Shown piece after piece: positions 31,586-35,685 of a stretch of 35,685 nucleotides of DNA. Every line of letters starts with the position of its first letter. Within the stretch, counting starts at the first letter, position 1. Both the position numbers and the translations under genes were made by a program. The stretch covers positions 1-35,685 of the forward strand of contig JAIPIL010000003.1 of assembly GCA_021734685.1 (NCBI GenBank). The letters are read 5' to 3'. The DNA is from Minisyncoccota bacterium. Its GTDB lineage: Bacteria; Patescibacteriota; Minisyncoccia; Minisyncoccales; PWPS01. The notes beneath the pieces were generated by a model, which saw only the letters and a program-made list of their open reading frames with translations, made no database searches and was not told the origin of the DNA.

Positions 31586-31626
31586 CAAAAAAGCTGTGCG
31601 GGGGTGGAGTCCGCACAGCTTTTTTT
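31586..31626. terminator. Bidirectional terminator after gatB
   Basis: Arms AGCTGTGCGG (31592-31601) and CCGCACAGCT (31611-31620) are exact complements with a 9-base loop. T runs occur on both strands. On the minus strand it ends deoC-gatB, just upstream of the small operon's promoter. Confidence 0.9.
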
Positions 31627-31638
31627 CTTTTAAGCTCT

Positions 31639-31659
31639 TCCCAAGGTCCGACCTTGGGA
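31639..31659. terminator. Perfect hairpin directly after gatB
   Basis: A 9-bp stem (31639-31647 with 31651-31659) around CCG starts 4 bases after the gatB stop, with no T run downstream; a second, true terminator follows. It may protect the 3' end of the message. The AAGGTCCGACCTT core recalls the hairpin at 17868. Confidence 0.6.
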
Positions 31660-31663
31660 GTTT

Positions 31664-33115
31664 TTAGTTTAGTTTTTGTTTTAGGATTTTGTTTGCTTGA
31701 TCGGGAGATGCTTTTCCTTTTGTTTTTGCCATTACTTTTCCTATTAAGAACTGTAAAACTTCAATTTTTCCTTCTTTGTATTCTTTAATTGCTGGCTGAC
31801 TTTCAGTTATAACCTCATCAACTACTTTTTCTATCTCCCCTTCGTCGCTAATCTCAGAAAGTCCCTTTTCTTGAATCACAACTGAAGCATCTTTTCCGCT
31901 TTCAAACATTTCTTTTATCACTATTTTTGCTATCTTGCTTGATATTTTTTTGTTATAAACAAGAACTACAAAGTCAGCAAACTTTAACGGATTTATTTTT
32001 GTTTCATTAACTAATCCTCCGTTCAACATTCCAAGAACTTCACTAAAAAGATAATTTTTAGCAATCTTTCCAACTTCTTTTTTTGCTTCATTCTTGTTTA
32101 TCTTTTTCAAGGCTAGCTGAACTGTTTCTTCAAAGTAATCTGCCACTTCTCGGTTATCAATAAAGACCTCTATTTCGTTCTCTTTATCTACCCCATACTC
32201 CTCCTTAAAACGATTTCTTTTCTCTTTTGGTAGTTCTACTCCAATCTCTATTCCATCTTTCTTAAAAGGGCTTTCATTTAAAAACAAAGGGGGAAGATCT
32301 GGCTCTGGAAAGTAACGGTAATCATGAGCATTTTCTTTTGCTCTTTGAGAAAATGTTTCTTCTCTCTGATCGTGCCACCCTCTTGTTTCTTGGACAACCA
32401 ACTCCCCTCTCTCAAGGACTTCTCTTTGTCTTTTTATCTCATACTCTGTTGCGTTATAAACAGTGCGGAAAGAGTTTAGATTTTTAATCTCTACCTTCGT
32501 TCCAAACTCTCCGTTCTCTTTGCAAAGAGAGATGTTAACTTCAACCCTCATCTGCCCCTGATTCATATTTGCTTCTGAAACTCCAAGATAACGGAGAATA
32601 AGTTGTAGTTCTTTTGCAAATCCACGAGCTTCTTCCGCGCTTCTTATGTCTGGCTCTGTCACAAGCTCCATCAAAGGAACTCCTGAGCGGTTAAAATCAA
32701 TAAGTGATTCTTTTTCTTTTTCGTTGTGAACAATTCTTCCTGTATCTTCTTCAAGGTGAATACGATTAATTCTTATCTTTCTATCCCCCACCTCTAAATA
32801 ACCATCATAACAAAATGGTTTTTCATCTTGTGATATCTGATATCCTTTTGGGAGGTCTGGGTAAAAGTAATTTTTACGATCAAAGCGGGATTCATCTCTT
32901 AAGCTACAATTCAGTGCCTTCCCTGCTTTCAAAACACTAATAACTGCTTCTTTGTTTATTACCGGAAATGTTCCCGGATGCCCCAAACAAACAGGACAGA
33001 TATAGGTATTAGGACTTCCTGCTTCAGCATTATTAGGACAAGAACAAAACATCTTTGATTTTGTTTTCAACTGAGCGTGAATCTCTAATCCTATTACAGG
33101 CGTATATTTTTTCAT
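31664..33115 (-). CDS. gatB: Aspartyl/glutamyl-tRNA amidotransferase subunit B
   Basis: The B subunit of GatCAB, which converts Glu-tRNA-Gln (and Asp-tRNA-Asn) to the correct amide form. I start at the ATG at 33115 (MKKYTPVIGLEIHAQLKTKSK, 483 residues), since the earlier in-frame region lies within deoC. The kinase-like domain contains CSCPNNAEAG and CPVCLGHPG (zinc cysteines), the HLEEDTGRIVH and DFNRSGVPLMELVTEPD segments. The C-terminal tail ends with YKEGKIEVLQFLIGKVM and ASPDQANKILKQKL, the YqeY-like tRNA-binding part. GatA and GatC are not in this window. It starts 4 bases after deoC. Confidence 0.97.
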   Translation of the reverse strand: MKKYTPVIGLEIHAQLKTKSKMFCSCPNNAEAGSPNTYICPVCLGHPGTFPVINKEAVISVLKAGKALNCSLRDESRFDRKNYFYPDLPKGYQISQDEKPFCYDGYLEVGDRKIRINRIHLEEDTGRIVHNEKEKESLIDFNRSGVPLMELVTEPDIRSAEEARGFAKELQLILRYLGVSEANMNQGQMRVEVNISLCKENGEFGTKVEIKNLNSFRTVYNATEYEIKRQREVLERGELVVQETRGWHDQREETFSQRAKENAHDYRYFPEPDLPPLFLNESPFKKDGIEIGVELPKEKRNRFKEEYGVDKENEIEVFIDNREVADYFEETVQLALKKINKNEAKKEVGKIAKNYLFSEVLGMLNGGLVNETKINPLKFADFVVLVYNKKISSKIAKIVIKEMFESGKDASVVIQEKGLSEISDEGEIEKVVDEVITESQPAIKEYKEGKIEVLQFLIGKVMAKTKGKASPDQANKILKQKLN

Positions 33116-33119
33116 TTTT

Positions 33120-33776
33120 CTAATTATTAGATTCTTCTTCTGCGATCTCAACTCCGGAACTACTTCCAATGATATCCGCTCCTGCTTCTATCATTTTTTT
33201 TGCTTGTTCATAATTACCTATATTCCCCGAAGCCTTTACTAAAAGCCCGGGAGCATTTTCTCTCATCATTTTTAGATGACGAGCTTTTTCTTCAGCTTCT
33301 CTTCCTTCAAGGGGGTCTTTTGATGTTGCTGTTTTAACACAAATTGCTCCCGCTTCTTTAACCATTTGTGAAGCTTTTTTTATCTCATCATCGGTTAAAT
33401 ATCCTGATCCGATAATCACCTTTGTTGGAGCAATTGCACAAACCGCTTTCAGATCTTCTAAGACTTTTTCGTGTCTATCGTGCTTCATATCAATAATGTT
33501 CATCACAATATCAACCTCGTCAGCTCCGTCTTCTCTGACTTTTTTACACATCTCCACTCTTTCTTCAGTGCTACTTAATCCCATTGGAGGATCAACGAGA
33601 ATAACTGTTTTAACATCGGTTCCTTCTAACTCTTCAGAAACAACTTTTGTCCACTCAGGATTAACACATACTCCGTGAAATCCATACTGCTTTGCTTCTT
33701 CACAGGTTTTTTTAATATCTTCAACTGTTGCATCTTTCTTAATATTTGTGTGATCAATTTTTTCTGTAATAGACAT
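33120..33776 (-). CDS. deoC: Deoxyribose-phosphate aldolase
   Basis: A 218-residue TIM-barrel aldolase cleaving 2-deoxyribose-5-phosphate to glyceraldehyde-3-phosphate and acetaldehyde. EKIDHTNIKKDAT is the N-terminal motif. The Schiff-base lysine lies in GAICVKTATS, and the partner lysine in VKASGNIGNYEQA. EVDIVMNI supplies the conserved Asp. CPR genomes often keep deoC as part of a nucleoside-based carbon route. It is first in a two-gene operon with gatB and is separated from thyX by a terminator carrying its promoter. Confidence 0.95.
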   Translation of the reverse strand: MSITEKIDHTNIKKDATVEDIKKTCEEAKQYGFHGVCVNPEWTKVVSEELEGTDVKTVILVDPPMGLSSTEERVEMCKKVREDGADEVDIVMNIIDMKHDRHEKVLEDLKAVCAIAPTKVIIGSGYLTDDEIKKASQMVKEAGAICVKTATSKDPLEGREAEEKARHLKMMRENAPGLLVKASGNIGNYEQAKKMIEAGADIIGSSSGVEIAEEESNN

Positions 33777-33809
33777 ATAGTGTTTTTAAATTAAATTATT
33801 ATAATTAAT

Positions 33810-33838
33810 AATATAGCAAAAAAGAGCCCCTTAATCAA
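33810..33838 (-). promoter_or_regulatory. Promoter of deoC-gatB, -35 inside the thyX terminator loop
   Basis: TTGATT (33838-33833), a 17-base spacer and TATATT (33815-33810), 34 bases before the deoC start. The -35 box is in the loop of the hairpin that ends tmk-thyX. Confidence 0.55.
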
Positions 33839-33845
33839 GGGCTCT
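33816..33845 (-). terminator. Terminator of tmk-thyX
   Basis: A 7-bp stem (33823-33829 with 33839-33845) with a 9-base loop is followed on the minus strand by CTTTTTTGC. It lies 26 bases past the thyX stop. Confidence 0.8.
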
Positions 33846-33870
33846 TTGCTTTATAGACCAAGGCCTATAT

Positions 33871-35211
33871 TTATATTTTTCTTTCCGGAAAAGGATTTTT
33901 TTCTACTGCTTTCATATCTCGGCCACAGTATCTCCCTCCTTCTCCACACTTTCCAGTTAAAACGCAGTTTGGCGCCATTGCTCTTGCAAGAGGATGATCT
34001 TGAAGTTGCTCCTGTAAAGAGCGAGCCACTTCATATATCTCTTCTTGGGCACACCAGCATAGTCTTTTTGAAAGCTCGTGAACCACTGCGTTGTATGACC
34101 CTTTCTTGTGATACTTGACCATCGCTCCGTAGGGGGCAAGAACAAGCATCAAGCTTTCTGGAAGTTCATCTCGGAGAGAGAGCCAGCTGTTAAAAACATC
34201 TTCTGCCTCGCTCTCTAATCCCAAGCCATCAAGAACTGGTGGAAAGTAGAACTTTCCGTTAAAAGAGGGCCTACTTCTTCTCACTGTCCGGTGTCTCTGG
34301 TCTTGTCCCATTGTTGCAATGGAAATTTCTATCTCTGTTTCAATATCCAGAACATTGTTATCCATTAAGTGAGGAGAAAAGTGAGCAAGATCAACGGGAT
34401 GCATCTCTTCTGATTTTGGTAAGATGAAGTCTTCAACTCCTTCCTTGTTTATCAGTTTCGTTTTTGGTTTTTTTGCAATTCCGCTAAAACCATCGCACCA
34501 ACCAACAGCACTTATCAATTCGGCATGCTCTCTTCTTTGAAACGCAAACTCAAGCTCTGGCCACTTTTCCAAAACAATATCCACCATCTTTTGAGTAACA
34601 TCGATCATTCCCGGAGACCAAGCGGAGCGGTACATCCCTGCCAAAGCAGAAATATTAACCGTGTACTCTAACGCCGTTGGAAATACAACTGGGATAAACA
34701 TTCGTAACTGCTCTTGTGCAATCTTCGGAGCATTTTTCTCAATGTAAGAAGCTGAGGCGTTTGGTCTTTCTTCTTTGATCAACCGTTCAACTTCTTTCAC
34801 TGCTCTGTTAATGTTTGATTGGTAAACAGTTATCGCCTTCTGGATGTAGTTCAGAACAAGCTCCCTGTTTTTCACTTCCGGCCAGTAGTGCTTAATATAT
34901 CCTTCAATCATATCAAAATCAGGATTATTAAACATCTTTCCACAAAAACGACCCGAGCGTTGGCTGGTATTGTAGAAAGGGCTTGCCAGATGTAACCCAA
35001 ATGTAACATCACCAATCGCAATATCTTCTATCAAAAATGTGCAGTAGAAGTGTTGAAAAGTTGTGTGATGTCCTGTTCCCCAAAGGTTGTTTTCAATATC
35101 AATTGTTTTGCCCCACTCTGGAGCAGTGTCTTGATAGCAAACCTTTGCTGCATGGGAAATTGACTCTAATGGATTCTTTGTTGGCCAGTTTATTAAACTT
35201 GCTTTAATCAT
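33871..35211 (-). CDS. thyX: Tandem-domain flavin-dependent thymidylate synthase (ThyX)
   Basis: A 446-residue protein made of two ThyX-like halves, about twice the usual 220-250. The first half has GHHTTFQH (47-54), a motif region HLASPFYNTSQRSGRF (74-89) that keeps the N/S/R end but lacks RHR, and an LRMFIPVVFPTALEYTVN helix. The second half has DQRHRTVRRSRPSF with the RHR at 306-308 but a lost SxNExS end, then VLAPYG, a CAQEEIYEVA helix and a Cys-rich tail (NCVLTGKCGEGGRYCG). So the ThyX motif appears shared between halves. It makes dTMP from dUMP using FAD and methylene-folate. AAAGGAGG precedes the ATG; tmk lies 46 bases upstream. Confidence 0.85.
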   Translation of the reverse strand: MIKASLINWPTKNPLESISHAAKVCYQDTAPEWGKTIDIENNLWGTGHHTTFQHFYCTFLIEDIAIGDVTFGLHLASPFYNTSQRSGRFCGKMFNNPDFDMIEGYIKHYWPEVKNRELVLNYIQKAITVYQSNINRAVKEVERLIKEERPNASASYIEKNAPKIAQEQLRMFIPVVFPTALEYTVNISALAGMYRSAWSPGMIDVTQKMVDIVLEKWPELEFAFQRREHAELISAVGWCDGFSGIAKKPKTKLINKEGVEDFILPKSEEMHPVDLAHFSPHLMDNNVLDIETEIEISIATMGQDQRHRTVRRSRPSFNGKFYFPPVLDGLGLESEAEDVFNSWLSLRDELPESLMLVLAPYGAMVKYHKKGSYNAVVHELSKRLCWCAQEEIYEVARSLQEQLQDHPLARAMAPNCVLTGKCGEGGRYCGRDMKAVEKNPFPERKI

Positions 35212-35257
35212 AGTTTCCTCCTTTAACCTTTAATAATAAAGAATCTCCCCCCTTATC

Positions 35258-35685
35258 CTATAACCCTAAAACCTTTTTAACTTTGTTATGTATCTCTTCT
35301 CGTGATAAAAGCTTTCCTTCTTTGTCAAGACACTCAACAGCAATAAACTCCTCTGGATACTCTTTTGCCATCTCTAAATAAACACTTAAACTATCGGCAA
35401 GATGTTTTTTATCTTCCTCATGAATGTCTCTTTTTTTATCTCCTAAATAAAGGTGTTTTTTCGCTTTCTTCTCTTTGTCAGTAATTTTTGAAGAAAGCTC
35501 GTATGAAAAAGCTGTTGATGTTTTAAGAATAACCGTAACATCCGGCTTTGGTATTTCAAATATTTTATACTCCAAATTATACAGCCACTTGATATACTCT
35601 TTTCTTTCCTTCTTGTCTTTTATCTTTCCTCCTTGATGAGCAACATTAGAAGAAACATATCTATCAGAAACAACCACAAATCCTT
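35258..35685 (-). CDS. tmk: Thymidylate kinase, 5' end beyond the window
   Basis: The C-terminal 142 or so residues of dTMP kinase, which phosphorylates dTMP to dTDP. The frame is open to the right edge, so the N-terminal P-loop is outside the window. The conserved segment VVVSDRYVSSNVAHQGGKI is at the beginning, followed by KPDVTVILKTS and the lid region rich in Lys (LGDKKRDIHEEDKK). It is co-directional with thyX, so two consecutive steps of dTTP synthesis are encoded together. Confidence 0.92.
   Translation of the reverse strand, partial: GFVVVSDRYVSSNVAHQGGKIKDKKERKEYIKWLYNLEYKIFEIPKPDVTVILKTSTAFSYELSSKITDKEKKAKKHLYLGDKKRDIHEEDKKHLADSLSVYLEMAKEYPEEFIAVECLDKEGKLLSREEIHNKVKKVLGL

Noticed and set aside
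33116-33169. 18-codon N-terminal extension of gatB
   Set aside because: It overlaps the end of deoC; GatB proteins begin close to the YxPVIGLEIHAQL motif, matching the ATG at 33115.

Overview
The window is a dense, AT-rich (roughly one third G+C by eye) bacterial chromosome segment. It suits a Candidate Phyla Radiation / Patescibacteria genome, most likely of Parcubacteria type. The reasons are compact or shortened housekeeping enzymes (ValRS without its C-terminal arm, ThrRS without the TGS domain), very tight or overlapping gene junctions, Lys/Glu-rich tails on ribosomal proteins, an intein in dnaE, and isoprenoid enzymes without an upstream pathway. TGA is used as a stop, so the Gracilibacteria/Absconditabacteria code is not indicated. 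The lineage is inferred from gene content only.

Layout. 1-3612 (minus) is an AT-rich accessory block: an edge fragment, a PF14907-like nucleotidyltransferase, an aldo/keto reductase and a large TrpD-like phosphoribosyltransferase homologue. 3613-4142 is a divergent control region. On the minus strand it has a promoter and a tiny remnant of trpS (tryptophanyl-tRNA synthetase). On the plus strand it has a promoter and a T-box-type leader with a terminator/antiterminator in front of glyS. 5532-15627 (minus) is a long housekeeping series: rpmF-nusB-rnc-rpsP, then a KH-domain gene, then trmD-Ca2+ ATPase-polyprenyl synthase-yjbQ-idi-valS. 15650-17807 is an operon of a YggU protein, an aminotransferase and a truncated Mur ligase homologue. 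17923-18778 is a MntA/HepT toxin-antitoxin pair. 18876-20189 is a membrane-anchored serpin, followed by rnhB.

20890-30896 (plus) carries dnaE with a 375-residue intein holding a PD-(D/E)XK homing nuclease, a repeat-rich gap, then thrS, a CPR-style membrane protein, miaB and miaA. 30948-31503 (minus) is an unrecognised two-gene operon with a perfect consensus promoter and strong ribosome binding sites. 31664-35685 (minus) holds gatB with deoC, and a tandem-domain thyX with tmk (cut by the window edge).

How it fits together. Most genes serve translation (GlyRS, ValRS, ThrRS, GatB, S16, L32, TrmD, MiaA, MiaB, RNase III, NusB), replication (DnaE, RNase HII) and thymidylate supply (ThyX, Tmk, with DeoC nearby). 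The biological interest lies in the T-box with an unusual short stem I, the internally deleted trpS beside it, the nuclease-bearing intein, the serpin, the tandem ThyX, the small unknown operon, and repeated nesting of promoters in the terminators of upstream genes.
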